64,000 nucleotides of DNA from Engraulis encrasicolus (lineage: Eukaryota; Chordata; Actinopteri; Clupeiformes; Engraulidae): NCBI RefSeq assembly GCF_034702125.1, contig NC_085865.1, forward strand, positions 19,661,781 through 19,725,780, in the 5' to 3' direction. The notes under the pieces are model-generated. The model saw nothing but the letters and a program-made list of their open reading frames with translations. It ran no database searches and was not told the origin of the DNA. Of this stretch, positions 30,290-46,373 are shown piece after piece. Position numbers and translations under genes: made by a program. Each line of letters begins with the position of its first letter. Within the stretch, counting starts at the first letter, position 1.

Positions 30290-31149
30290 TTTTATAGCAT
30301 TAGTCGCAAAACATAATAGGACGTAGGCGCTCGAATAGATGCAGAATAACTTTAGTTTCCCGAGGGTGTAACCATGCCCTGCTATAACAAATGTAGTCTA
30401 AAACATTTACATTAGAAGTAAGACCAATTCTGTCGAGCATGGCAGCATGTAAACTTTGTATGGGGGAAAAAGTGACTACGTGGCCAAAAAGCACGCTGAA
30501 GGGGAATGTTGCCACATTCAGCAAAGCAGGTTCTGGAATGCCCTTGGGTTGCAACCAAAGCTACAACAACAGCAGGATTATAATGTAATTGACAGGATAA
30601 TATCAATGTAATACATCACACAAGCATTAGGTAGACCCATATATAGAATAAAAACGGTTTAGACCTTTGAAACGATGTTGGGAGGGTGGTTTGACAATGA
30701 CATCCAGAATCCAAATGAAGTCCAATATGAACAATGTGCAAAGGTCATGCAGATTCTCACATGACTTTGTGGCCACTGGCCAGATAACATCCAGAATGAC
30801 TCATCAGCATTGCATGTTTGTGCATGAAGAAAAACATGTTTATTTCAGTTGTAGAGTGGGAAACATAGGCCTACCAACAGCTTACTTTTCACAATCAATG
30901 ACGTCATCCATCCAATAGAAACGTGCCAATCTGGTGGTCTTGCGCAATTTCAAAACAGATTTACCCATATTAAAGGAATGTCCTTTATATATTAGATTCC
31001 TTTATATATATATATAATTCCACGTTATATTTTGTAGCGTTGAATCAAAAGTCATCCAACTCAAGTTTCTGCTGCTGCGCTGTTCTTTGCTGACCAAAAT
31101 GCGCTTACTTTACGGTAGATTTGGCAACCTTGTACACGGCGCGCACATT

Positions 31150-31214
31150 TCATTGCTGGTTGCTACGTGACGTAGCGTCAAACAGTGGTTGCTAGGAAAT
31201 CGAAGAGTCGGCTT
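31150..31214 (+). promoter_or_regulatory. ropn1l promoter and first non-coding exon (candidate)
   Basis: Two direct GGTTGCTA words (31158-31165, 31187-31194) resemble half-sites of the RFX X-box. Between them TGACGTAGCGTCA (31168-31180) is an inverted CRE/ATF-type pair. GTAAGT at 31215 follows a GC-richer stretch and would join the acceptor at 31551. CGCG-containing sequence at 31139-31144 marks the most CpG-dense spot of the divergent interval. Confidence 0.45.
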
Positions 31215-31551
31215 GTAAGTATTGATTTTTGATCCTAAAACAGCAATTTATCTGACTTTAAATATTTTAGCAATACTGGATGTAGTTACTGTAAGAGTCA
31301 GCTCTGTCTATGGTTTGCTTGCATAATAAACAGTGACCTGTGGATTCCTTACCAGCCTGCAATGTGATGCGGTGTGGGTTAAGCTGCAGCTATCCGGTTT
31401 CTGCTAACACATTGACAGCTATGCTGTCATGAGAGAGAATATCTTCAGAAACTTACACAGATGGCATTATAGATCTGCCATCCTGCAAATGTTGCACCAA
31501 CCTTAACGACAGTAGTGTCATGTCAACAATGTGTTTTTGTGTTTGTTTCAG

Positions 31552-35168
<3,617 letters not shown>

Positions 35169-35294
35169 AGTAGCCAACTCTGGAAGGTGAGGAGAATGAG
35201 GAGGAGGAGGAGAAGAGAGGACAGGAGCAGACAGGCTGAGATGTGTCAGCATATACAGTATAGCATATCATTTCATGAGTAAATAGGATTGTGA

Positions 35295-35300
35295 AATAAA
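35295..35300 (+). promoter_or_regulatory. ropn1l poly(A) signal AATAAA
   Basis: Canonical hexamer ~130 bases after the TAG; the T-rich tract at 35324-35334 follows. Confidence 0.6.
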
Positions 35301-35319
35301 AGAGGTATTGTCAATAGAG

Positions 35320-36109
35320 GTATTTTTTTTATTAAAAAGATAGTTTTGTGACTTACTGGTCATTGAGTGTGATTATTGGTAAACTGGATGATGGTCTATT
35401 ATTTGGTTATAACTTTGTATGCCCGTATAACTAACCTGTATTTCCTCAAATAATAATCAGGTCTGCTATTTACAAAATAAATTGTTTGAAACTTTGGACC
35501 GGGCTACAAAAAGGGGCAGGCTAGAATTTGAAGATTTTTTTTAGACCAGGTTAAAGGAGCAGACTGGCATCATGTTAAAGCGTATGCATCTCATGCTAGT
35601 GCTAAATGCTAAATGCTAATGTAATGTAGTGGTGTGACGCCTTGCCATGCTCCTCAGACGCTGTGGAAAAGCACTTCTGTCATGTGACAGATTTGTGCAG
35701 TTTTCCCACCGTGTTGGCAATTTTCGAAAGTGCTTTGCTGTGCCCTGACCAAAACCATGCCTAATCCTTACTTGTCAGTAAAGCAATGTTTCTTTTGCTT
35801 TCCTTTTGCCAAGAACAATGAAACAAGCAAGGGCAGATGGCATCCTGTCACAGGGCGTTGTGGAGCACGCGTTAACTAGGCGTTGTACACAAGCGCAATA
35901 GACAGTCCAAATCTGCATGCTATCTTACGTACTTTTCATGATGCCATGTTGAAAAGAGGCAGGTTACTATTAGCGGCCAGGCTATAAATGGAGGAACTAC
36001 AGTATACGTAATTATATTTGAGAAGTCCAGGGTGAAGGAAATCTTATTTGTCAAAGGTATATAGGTTATTACATTTTTACATTAACACAATTCTGAGAAT
36101 ATGATGATG
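35320..36109. other. intergenic, no features recognised
   Basis: AT-rich intergenic DNA downstream of ropn1l. Short TGCTAAATGCTAA repeats at ~35596-35620. Confidence 0.55.
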
Positions 36110-36117
36110 GTCTAACC

Positions 36118-37385
36118 CAGTAGTTCTTAAAGCGATGGTTCGGAGTAGAATCACCCTAATGCCATTTGAACCGTGACACCCATCCACCTTTACACCCGAA
36201 GTGTTTTCTGCCGCAGCCTTACATCAACAGAGTTGCCGTGTTATTCGATGTTTATTCCGGTTAGCTTGACTCAAGCGCATATGGATACTGGGCACCGTCT
36301 CCAAACTTTCCCCACAAAAATAACATGTCATGACACCAAACTTCTGCAGTAGCACAAATATGGTCTGTACTCACGAAACGAAGCATTTGGAAGTTTGGAA
36401 ATAGTCCAGGAGTTTATTATTATCAACACAAGCCGAATAGCTTCTCTGCTGCTAAAGCTGCGCCAACGTTACTTCCGTCATCTAAGACAAGCATGTAAGA
36501 GTCCTCAACGAAGCTCATAATATGCACAATGAAAAGTGAATTCAGCATCAGTATTGATAACGAAAATCCTTGTCTAATTGATAGTAGGTAAGATTTGAAA
36601 TATCTTTTAAGTATTGCCTTGAAAATATAAGCCTTAATCACAATTCAGTGAAAACTTTTTTAACACTCTCGTCTGGAAGTTTGTTGAAGACTTTTACGGG
36701 CTTGTCTCATATGACGGAAGTAACGTTGGCACAGCTTTAGCAGCAGAGAAGCTATTCAGCTTGTGTTGATAATACTAAACTCCTGGACTATTTCCAAACT
36801 TCCAAATGCTTCGTTTCGTGAGTACAGACCATATTTGTGCTACTGCAGAAGTTTGGTGTAATGACATGTTATTTTTGTGGGGAAAGTTTGGAGACGGTGC
36901 CCAGTATCCATATGCGCTTGAGTCAAGCTAACCGGAATAAACATCGAATAACACGGCAACTCTGTTGATGTAAGTCTGCGGCAGAAAACACTTCGGGTGT
37001 AAAGGTGGATGGGTGTCACGGTTCAAATGGCATTAGGGTGATTCTACTCCGAACCATCCCTTTAACCTGGGGGGCGGGCACCCCCTGGGGGTGCGCCAGA
37101 GATTCCAGGGGGTGCACAGAATTTTGTTTGTGTTGAGGTTGTGACCAAAATTATGCTTACAAACATTATAGTTATGTCAAATTAAGACCAAATTACAACA
37201 TGTTATGGTCCCCATTTTAAGTCATTAAGGTATTGATTAATGTCAAGCAAGAATCATTGTATTTAATCACATTTAGTTATAACATTTTTTAGTGCTTATA
37301 AGCGTGCAGTTTGTGTTGGGGGTGCGCGGCTCGTCTTCGTCACAGGAAAGGGGGTGCGTTAAGTAAAAAAGGTTAAGAACCACTG
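36118..37385. mobile_element. hAT-like element with perfect 8-bp TSD, host of a nested element
   Basis: Starts CAGTAGTTCTTAA and ends TTAAGAACCACTG (inverted, one mismatch). GTCTAACC flanks both sides (36110-36117, 37386-37393). Its own interior, GGGGGTGCGCCAGAG and on, resumes at 37066 after the nested TTAA element. Confidence 0.9.
36127..37065. mobile_element. TTAA fold-back element with >350-bp inverted arms
   Basis: Left arm 36127-36482 and right arm 36710-37065 are reverse complements with few mismatches; weaker pairing continues inward for ~25 bases. TTAA lies at both ends (36127-36130, 37062-37065). No ORF of note. The TTAA used was inside the terminal repeat of the hAT-like element. 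Confidence 0.92.
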
Positions 37386-37683
37386 GTCTAACCTATGGGC
37401 TTTTCTAAATAATGGTTACTCAAAATAAAATATCGCATAAATGACATTTTCTCAGTTGCAGGATGTAGTGACATTGGTGCCTCTTTTCCACTGCCGGTTT
37501 TCTGGTAGGCTTACTTCTTGAGAGGCATGAGTGACCCGTTTTCCCTGTGTGTTCCTTATTTATAAATGTGGCTTCAAAGTGGACACGCACAAGCTCTGCC
37601 ATAATCCCTTTGTATTTTTTTTTTCTTTCATATGTTTTCGTTTTGTTTGTTTGTTTGCATAGCCTGGGTGTCTGCACAGTCTC

Positions 37684-37753
<70 letters not shown>

Positions 37754-38422
37754 CATGTGTGTGTGTTTACATGGGGTAATCAGATAGGATGGGCTGTGTG
37801 GATCCTTGTGACAGAGCTCTGACGCAGTTCCCATGCTCCTCTCCGCTAATACTGCCTGTCAGGTCCCCTCACCTCCTGACCGCCTGTGTCCAGCTCCAAT
37901 TCTGGCTGGCCGGCCGTGCTTTTGAAAATCAGAAACGCAAACCAGATGCTGGCAGTCAGCAACATGATGTGTCATTCACACACAAGCACACGCACGCACA
38001 CATTTATATCCTTATGGGGACCTCCCATTGACTCCCCACCACAGTACGACTAACTCAGAGGTGGGCAAAAACTGTCCAGGAGGCCCGCTGAGCCATTTCA
38101 TCTGGTCTGGAGAGTTTTCACAAGAAAGACAACGTCTACAGTAAATACAAAGTTACAAAGTGGTACTCTTACACCCAACTTCCTTAAAATGGCAGCCCAA
38201 AATATGGGTCTTGCTGGTCTGAGATTAACCAAGGCTACTGTGTTAATCTATATACACTTCATAACAATATGCAGCAATGAAATGTCCAACAAGTTTAATG
38301 TCTTGTTACTGACATAGTCAAGTTGCCTGACATCTGGCCCTTCAGTCATTTTTCTAAACCTAATATGGCTCTTGAGCCAAAATAACTGCCCACACCTAGT
38401 CTACCTCATAGAATAGTAACTC
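37386..38422. other. intergenic; one GT array, otherwise nothing recognised
   Basis: (GT)n at 37689-37748. No gene. Confidence 0.6.
37689..37748. repeat. (GT)n microsatellite
   Basis: About 30 GT units. Confidence 0.98.
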
Positions 38423-38610
38423 ACGGAGGCGCTGTGGCGCAATGCGCTAAGGCGCCCACATTTGGGCTTTCATGCCCATGGGGACCCTGGTTTGAGTACG
38501 GACAGGGTCCTTTCCCAACCCTCCCTCGTCTCTCTCTCCCACTCACTTCCTGTCAGCATCTCATACTGTCCTGTCAATAAAGTCATAAAAAGCCCCAGAA
38601 AAAAAAGAAG
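38423..38610 (+). mobile_element. tRNA-derived SINE with 8-bp TSD
   Basis: Box A-like GTGGCGCAATGCGCTAAGG and box B-like GGTTTGAGTAC near the 5' end; body ends CTGTCAATAAAGTCATAAAA and an A-rich tail. Flanked by AGTAACTC at 38415-38422 and 38611-38618. Confidence 0.85.
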
Positions 38611-39064
38611 AGTAACTCGGACTAATCACAATACTGTACAACTGATCCCAGACCAAACACATCTCTAACTGTAAGCGTTCCAGCAATGTTTTTTGAACTT
38701 TTGGAACAAAATGGCCGAAAACAGTCTTAGATAAGAGAGGGCAACAATTTGGTCCCCAGAATGTCCCCCTTCTTTTTGTTCTCCTGCCAGCACATTTGGT
38801 CCTCTTACAGATAGCAGTGTCACTCATACACACACAAACACTCCTGACATGGCGTCATGACAGAGCCCAGTGAGTGATGAACACCAGCTCTGGGCTCCAT
38901 GCGTAAGCACCAGGCTGAGCTTGTCTCTGCCTCTCGCTTGTGCGCAAGCAGTCCTTTTGATGCTCCACATTCTCAAGCCTCCCTCCCTCTCTGCCTAGGC
39001 AGTGCTGTGCTGTGTCGGGTCTCACATGGTGCAGCAGGGATTTGCGCTGCCTCTTGTCTGTAAT

Positions 39065-39516
39065 CAGGGTTGTTTCAAGGTATTGGGGGCCCTAGGCAAA
39101 GAGGGACTTTTGGCCCCCTTTTCTCGTCAAAATATTGGGGAGGGGCCCCCTCAAGAGAGATTTTGATAGCAGCATCACTCCACGCCAGTACTCTGATGAA
39201 GATGTTTATCTTTTGAAAAGTTAGTCTACACGTAGTCTTAATGCATTGTCTAAAAAATAAGAAGTGACAGCGGTGTTGCACCAGAATTTTCCTTTTTATT
39301 TTGTGTCTGGTCCTGCTCTGTGTGTCAACCTCAGAACTGCCTTTTATTCTCCAGTATGATTGCACTTTACGGTCACTGCATTTAGGGAGGTTTAACTTCA
39401 CTCACAAAGTTGTAATTGCATACAAGTACATAACCAGTCATTTACAATGGGGCCCTTTTTAGCTGTGGGCCCTGTAGGCGATTGCCCAGTTTGCCTACCT
39501 GGTTGTGGCAGGCCTG
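39065..39516. mobile_element. hAT-like element, 8-bp TSD TCTGTAAT
   Basis: CAGGGTTGTTTC start and GTGGCAGGCCTG end, flanked by TCTGTAAT at 39057-39064 and 39517-39524. The subtermini are GGGGCCC-rich. No transposase. Confidence 0.75.
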
Positions 39517-39524
39517 TCTGTAAT

Positions 39525-40119
39525 CCCCTGTGGGGCTCTTCGCAGACTTTAGCAGTTTTAGAGTCTCCACAATCTCTCCTCCTCACCCTGATTGGCAAGC
39601 ATGCCCATGCTGCTGCCTCGCAGAATCAGCATCATGCCTTAGCCAGACCTCCCCTTCCAAAGGCTAGAGTTTACATCCTAAAAACGGTTGTTTGTCCGAG
39701 ATATGGGAGCATTACATCTCAGAGTCGTGCTGTTCTTTATGTAGCACAACTGTGAGCCTGACAGTGAAACACTTACAACAAGGAAAAAAAGTGATTGTAA
39801 CTACTGTAACTGCTATAGCATTCCTGAATGTGAAGATTTCATCACAGGTTTTTATGAGCAGTTTACTGTCTTGCAATATACATTGTACACATATTCTACT
39901 AATGCGTAGCAGGAAATGATCTGTTATTACTTTTGTATTTTGAATGGACTCAATGTGTGATAAAATTGTAATTTGGCAAACAAGCTCTAGCGGTAACTGC
40001 TGAGCAGATGGCATGTTTTGTTCTGTTTTATTGTGTTACATTTGTTTTTTGTCCGGAAATGAGATTGTCATCGGGGCATTTCATGTTTCCTCTATTTGTG
40101 CGGTGAGGTTCAGTTTGAG

Positions 40120-40120
<1 letters not shown>
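39525..40120. other. intergenic, no features recognised
   Basis: No gene or repeat recognised. Confidence 0.55.
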
Positions 40121-40164
<44 letters not shown>

Positions 40165-40231
40165 TGAAAGTGTACAGAACTGAAGGGAAATTGTAAAGGT
40201 GACGTTTGCCTTAAACTCCAGTGACAAAGTT

Positions 40232-40309
<78 letters not shown>
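40121..40309. repeat. CT/CA and CT microsatellites with shared flank
   Basis: (CT)n(CA)n at 40121-40164 and (CT)n at 40233-40309. The 68 bases between them are duplicated at 43143-43210. Confidence 0.95.
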
Positions 40310-40312
<3 letters not shown>

Positions 40313-41444
40313 AACATCATTCAACGTAGTATAATTTACAACATCTTGTGCAGAATCAGTAGATTTGCACTCACAGAGGCATATAGGGCTGCCTTCTCAC
40401 AGTGCCCCTGAGAGTTGCTCTCCAGGAAATGGCCTGTCTGCTTTCACACTATCAATCTTACATCAGGTGTCTACCAACCACATAGTTATACAACTTTTGG
40501 CAGTTTTTTTTTTTACTCGAAAACCACTATAAAGACGTTTTGACGTATGCAGTACAGCCTCCGCATTCCTGCAGCAGATGTGTTTGTGTGTGAGAGGAGT
40601 GAGCATTAGGAGCAGGCCTACATGAGGACAAAATCAGACCTGGACACGAGGACAAAAAGACCTAGACACAAGGAGGTAAGGTGAGGGAAGCTGGACAAGG
40701 GTTTTGTGGGAGTCATCGTATTTCCAAATGTTTATTTAAGCGTAGGCTAGTTCGAGAGGTGTCCAACAAGTACAGCTGCCTGCCTATCCCCTTCTTACCA
40801 TAGATTTCTCGTACCCATTCACCTGTCCTGTTTGAAGGCTGGCTCTCCAATTGTCCCACCTCCTCCCCATACTCCTCCGTAGAGTGGTCCCACTCTACCA
40901 TCCCTCTCTCTATTCACGGGATTACAAGCGGATCTCATCCCGGATGATCTCAAGAACCCTGGGACCAAGGCCTGCACCCATAGGCCACACATATGCTTTA
41001 CTGTACACCAAGCACTCAGAGGCCGAACTAGTGAAAACAGATTGTGTACACAGAAAATAAATCAACATTTAGAGAGAACACTGGGGCCAAATACAAAGTA
41101 GAAGATGTTACTTTGACTTTCCAAATGCTGAATTAACACTGCATAATCTGTCTTCGTATGACTAGGAATTTTCTGGAGCAGCAGCTACAGACATGAAGGA
41201 AATCAGAAATGGACGATTGCGTATTGGCATACTGCAGGGGAGAGGGGTGGCTTTGGGGTGGTTTAGCGGTGTCATGGGATGTTCAAAACATGTTGCAGTG
41301 CAAGGAGGCAATCAACCAAAACTTCCTGCAGAGTTGTTAAGGCAAGACATGGAGAAAAAAACAAAGCACAAGGGGGTGTTTCATCTGTCTCAATGTTTCA
41401 GTATCATGGTGGCACACATGATTCCAATTTGCCACATATGTTCA

Positions 41445-41448
<4 letters not shown>
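40310..41448. other. intergenic, no features recognised
   Basis: No gene. Short ORFs here lack any recognisable domain. Confidence 0.55.

Positions 41449-41523
<75 letters not shown>
41449..41523. repeat. (CT)n microsatellite
   Basis: CT units with a few TTT interruptions at the right end. Confidence 0.97.
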
Positions 41524-42060
41524 CCTATGTTCCAGGGGACGCGGGGGAGGCATGGTTCAGCCCTCGGACTTTACAAGCCTCTCTGGCGAAAGCGCTGACT
41601 AGCGAGGCCAGGGCCCAGATTGGTTTCAGATGGCCACTGCCCTGGGTGTAATAGTTGGCAGCCTGGGGACCCGAGGCACTGCAGGCCAGGCGTGGAGGCT
41701 GGAGCTCGAAAGCGGAGGACTGGGGATGCGTCGAACTGTCATGCTGTGGTTAACAGTGGGGCACCTTGGGAAACGTGCCCCCCACCCCCACCCCCGCCAA
41801 CACCCACAACCTACAACGCCCACTCACCCCTGACACGGCCCTCCCCTGCTGCTCCTCTCCTCCACTCTCCCTATTGAGTTAAAACATGCTCAGCTGTTAC
41901 CTCTTCAACTGTAAAATGTTGTAGTTATTCTTTCGGGTTGTACAGGGAAAAAAAAACATCTGACAAGTCCCTCCACGACACCCTGTTGGAATGCTATAAA
42001 TACTGTACTATGGGTACTTGTAAACTACCCGGACACACCATATGCATGTTTTATCCTCTG

Positions 42061-42066
<6 letters not shown>

Positions 42067-42098
<32 letters not shown>

Positions 42099-42112
42099 CG
42101 TGCGTCCGTCCA

Positions 42113-42194
<82 letters not shown>

Positions 42195-42201
42195 TGTGTG
42201 C
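42067..42201. repeat. (GT)n microsatellites
   Basis: 42067-42094 and 42115-42201, separated by GCGTGCGTGCGTCCGTCC. Confidence 0.97.
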
Positions 42202-42413
42202 GCACAATCTATTCTGTAGTTGTATGTTAGTTGTATTAGACTGGGACTTGGAGTCAATAAAGGGGCCCCACAAAGATATAAATATGAGGTTGTATATGTG
42301 TGTGTGCACCTCATTTTGTTTTGCAACTGGTGACAGGGAGTTGTGGCGTGGGTGGGGAGGCTAGTCTTCCTATTGGGTTGCCTGGCAGATGCTTTGGAGG
42401 TCTGACACAAAAC

Positions 42414-42417
<4 letters not shown>

Positions 42418-42486
<69 letters not shown>
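42418..42486. repeat. (CT)n microsatellite
   Basis: About 34 CT units. Confidence 0.98.
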
Positions 42487-42488
<2 letters not shown>

Positions 42489-42709
42489 GCCCCCCTTGTA
42501 GAGCCCCATGTTAGATGAGTTTAATCACTACACAGCATAATCAAACAAACCCAAAAGCTATTGACAAGCAAACACTGGCCACAATCACACACCAGCAGCT
42601 CTCTTTGATTTGCTGAGTAAGAGGTTAATACGAGGACTCTGTCCTAGATTAGAATATGGAAGAGAAGGGGGGTGGGGGTTGTGGAGGGAGCGAATGATTT
42701 GGGGGATGG

Positions 42710-42930
42710 GGGGGCACATTAATTGCCAACTCAGACGGCCGAGGTAAAAAGCTGTTGAATTATTTTCGTTCAATTGGGCCTCCTTTGTTTATGTCTAGGG
42801 TTTTTCAGAGAAGGTCAGTCCCAGTATTACATCTCCTGCCTTGTTTTCCGAACGCTTAGTAATTAGCTGATTGACCTGCCATGCCAAGTGCTAATAATTA
42901 GGCAGAAAAGGCATGCTGGGAGTTTTTTTT
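42710..42930. promoter_or_regulatory. candidate distal enhancer, homeodomain-site rich
   Basis: Non-repetitive island containing CATTAATTGCC, CCTTTGTTTATG (Sox/Fox-like), GTAATTAGCTGATTGACC and CTAATAATTAGG. Such clustering fits a developmental enhancer, but conservation cannot be judged here. Confidence 0.3.
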
Positions 42931-43142
42931 CCCTCGTCTGTTTTTTTGTTTTTTCTCCAGCCATAGAAAACGTTTCCATCAAGGGTACCACATTTAATCT
43001 GTCAATGGAGCAACCTATTGCATATAGGCATTAATGGCTTTTGTAAAAACTGTTTGTACCCAAGGCAATCCAATTAACCTTTGTGGGCAGCAAGCTTCCT
43101 CCCAGCATTGATCTTGTTAATTATGAAAAACAAAAGCTGAAT

Positions 43143-43216
43143 GTGTACTGAACTGAAGGGAAACTGAAAAGGTGATGTTTGCCTTAAAAACTCCTGTGAA
43201 AGACAGTTGGATAGTT

Positions 43217-43309
<93 letters not shown>
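43143..43309. repeat. (CT)n(CA)n microsatellite with duplicated 5' flank
   Basis: (CT)n 43222-43270 then (CA)n to 43309. The flank 43143-43210 matches 40168-40233 (ACTGAAGGGAAA, GATGTTTGCCTTAAA). Confidence 0.95.
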
Positions 43310-43312
<3 letters not shown>

Positions 43313-43924
43313 GGAGATAGACACACACAGAGACATGCACACGCAAGGGTTTGGAGACAACTTCAAAGTAAAACAACATGTTGTACGCCCTGACAGTATG
43401 ACATTATGAATAGTCAGATCAAAGACAGGAAGATGAGATACATACCCCCCTTCACTGGCCACTCTGCTGATGTGTCCTTGTCAACTAAAGGACATAGAAC
43501 ATGCATGAACTTTGGCCCAGGAGATATTCGTCTTCTGATAAGCCCTGTACTGCGGGCGGACTTCAAACTCCACTACTTTACACCGATGCGTAGCAAAGGG
43601 ATCTGAGCACTAATTTAATTGTGAAAATCAGCAAGATATAATTCATTTGTTCACCACTCTTTTATTCTCCATGTTTGAAATGTGTATTATATTAAACAAG
43701 TTATTTTGTTAATCATTGTGAAAATGTGTATCATATCAAAATGTTGTTGTAGCATTGGGATGCCACAGAGCCTCATCCATAATGCACGCCGTTCCACCAG
43801 TGGAACGTTGTAGTGATTGAAAAGTTACTGTAACTACCATAGGACTACATTACTATGACATCACATAGGGCCTTCTGTAATGAACTACAACTTGGTCATT
43901 GCCATTCTGGTGACTTTGCAACTT

Positions 43925-44060
43925 TACAACAGGACAGAGTGAGAAGTGAACAGGGAGCGAATTGGGAGAGATGGGGAGGCGTCGGCAAAGGACTCGGGCC
44001 GGGAATCGAACTGGGGTCAGCTGCACGGCAGGTGAGTGCCCTACCGGTTGGCCACGTCAG
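43925..44060 (-). mobile_element. tRNA-derived SINE fragment, - strand
   Basis: The reverse complement reads GTGGCCAACCGGTAGGGCAC (box A-like), CAGTTCGATTCCCGGCCC (box B-like), then GAGTCCTTTGCCGACGCC. The same CCGAGTCCTTTGC word occurs in the SINE at 49565. Confidence 0.75.
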
Positions 44061-45429
44061 AGCCTATAAGGCTGTGTCTTAACAAGAGAATTAAATCTTG
44101 TGTTTTGAATTCTGGTCCTCTTTTGAAGAGTGTCATTTTCGGTTACTGCTTCCTGTTTGCCTTGTGAACTGGAAAAAAAACCAACAACAAAAAACAGTTT
44201 GCTTGTAGAACTTTAAAAAAAAAAAACATCTAGCCGTGTCCTGTGAGTTCAGGAACAAACATTAAGCAAGGCCAGGATGCTCAAGGCCCTCTGTGGAGAC
44301 TGGTTGTGTCAGAGTAGGGCTTTATAGCACGCAGCCCTGAGGCTGGCCTTGGCTGGCTGGACTAATAGCACAACCACTGACTTGTGTTTTCTTTCAGAGT
44401 TCACTATATGCAGACAGTAGGGCACCTTTTTGTCATGCTGTGCATTTTCACCATTCAGGCTTTTTTTTTTAGCTGTGGGGGTAAGCCAGAAATATTATTT
44501 TTCTTTACTTATTTGATTTTTTAAAAAGTTCTTAGAGGTACTTTTGAATGTGCTGGAATTCTGAACATTGTCCAAAGTTTCCCAACTAACAGACACACAA
44601 TCACAAAGCACACACGTTTGTAAGCCGAGGTGTCCACACGCACATACACTATACGACTTCTAATATTCACCATCACAATCATATGAATGTTAACAGTGAT
44701 AATAAGTTTCATAATACATGGAGACCAGAAGTTATGCGACACACTTTGGCGGGGTGTCAATGTGGAGATTCTCCTCTATGAAATGCTCCATTGTGTGTTC
44801 AGTTCTCCTGGCCTGGCCGTCAGTTTCAGAGGTTGAGCAACGTGCCCAGCTACAGCTGCAGTGCAGTCCTCCTGTCCATCTGCAGCTGTCGTGGCTCTGG
44901 CCAGATAGCCAATTATCCACGGCAATTACAGCCCTTGTGTCCCTGCCGCTGAGCTAATTGCCGTCGAGTCTGGGGATGACGAAGGGTGAGACTGAAGGGT
45001 ACCAGAGGACAAGAGGGTCTATGTCGAACAATCAGTCACGGACACACTGTGGCTGGAGAAGGAGACGAGAGAAGCCGGCCCCACCCGTATTCGAACCCAG
45101 ACTGGGCCTCAAGCAATATGCTGCATAGGCAGAGATTCTTTAAGTATATAGAGATATACCAATGTAATAGGTTTCTATGGGCACCTAATGTGACCAGGTT
45201 CCGGTCTGCCTAAAAGGGCGTGTCATAATGCTCCTAGCATTGAATAGAACAGTCCTTAGGTCTGCCTAGGTCTGCCTAGAGGGGGATTCCCCCCCTTGCA
45301 ATAACAGAACCCGGAAACAATGGGCCAACGGAACCTCTCTCTCTCTACTCTCTCTGGCATACAGTAGGTCTCCCGTTCAGGATTACCCCCACAGTATGCT
45401 TCACCCATCCCTGTGTCTCTCATCATGCT
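44061..45429. other. intergenic, possible SINE scrap
   Basis: A box-B-like TATTCGAACCC at 45090-45100 hints at a fragment. No gene. Confidence 0.5.
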
Positions 45430-45745
45430 TCTCCCATATGTGAAAGAAAGCCCACTTGGGAAACGCCAACTCCCATTGTCAATTGTGACAAAGCACTCCA
45501 CAGCACACAGTGCTCATTGCACACAAAAAAATGCATTTATGCTTCACCCGTGCAAGGGGGTAGCCCCCAATGGCGGCCCAAGGGAGCAGTGCGGTGGGAC
45601 GGTACCATGCTTAGGGTATCATGGAGGAGGATGTGGGAGAGCACTGGTTAATTACTACCCCCACCAACCTGGCGGGTCAGGAGTCAAACCGGCAACCTTT
45701 GGCCTACAAGGCTAATGCCCTAACTTTACCCATGACTGCCCAGTG
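45430..45745. repeat. dispersed SINE-like repeat, copy 2
   Basis: Parallel to 18068-18315: CAACTCCCATTGTCAATTGT, GTGCGGTGGGACGGTACC, GGGAGAGCACTGGTTA, CATGACTGCCCAGTGTG. Interrupted by the hAT-like MITE at 45748. Confidence 0.75.
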
Positions 45746-45747
45746 TG

Positions 45748-45937
45748 CAGTGGTGTAGTCTACATAGAACGCGGGTATACGGAGTATACTCACTTCTACA
45801 TTTCATGGATTTCAGTATACCCACTTAAAATTGATTGATCCATTGTTTTGAATGGCACAAATATATACAGTATACCCACTTCAAAAAAAATCTCAAATAT
45901 ACAGTATACCCACCATAAAAAGTAGACTACACCACTG
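45748..45937. mobile_element. hAT-like MITE with perfect 16-bp TIR and 8-bp TSD
   Basis: CAGTGGTGTAGTCTAC and GTAGACTACACCACTG are exact inverted ends. CCAGTGTG flanks both sides (45740-45747, 45938-45945). Internal GTATACCCACTT repeats. 190 bp. Confidence 0.93.
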
Positions 45938-46263
45938 CCAGTGTGCCCCATAATCTGTGCTTCAACGGCCTCTACACTGGGGTCCCTCTCAACAATGTTT
46001 ACCCATCCCATGGGGGTCCCTGTATGAGTGCCAATCTGAGTGCCTCCGATGGCCTTACTGCTAGCGGGGACAGAGTACTGCATGGGCCTACAGGGCCCAG
46101 GCCTAGGGGCCAAAGAGTCAAGGGGGCCCTGAAGCTCTGGCCTGTATATTTGCATTGCCATATTGCGCAAATCACACGTTTACCAACTGTTGGCTATTTT
46201 CAAATTTACACACCTGGCCTAAAACATTGAACCTTGTGTAAACTAGCAGGGGGGCTTCCTTGT

Positions 46264-46281
46264 TCTCTCTCTCAGTCTCTT

Positions 46282-46371
<90 letters not shown>
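46264..46371. repeat. (CT)n microsatellite
   Basis: Over 50 CT units. Confidence 0.98.

Positions 46372-46373
<2 letters not shown>

Noticed and set aside
36127..37065. A CRISPR array or bacterial-type inverted repeat
   Set aside because: The host is a vertebrate; TTAA ends and a single inverted pair show a transposon.
38425..38500. A tRNA gene
   Set aside because: Box A and B-like words are present but the cloverleaf is poor, and the body, A-tail and target duplication identify a SINE.
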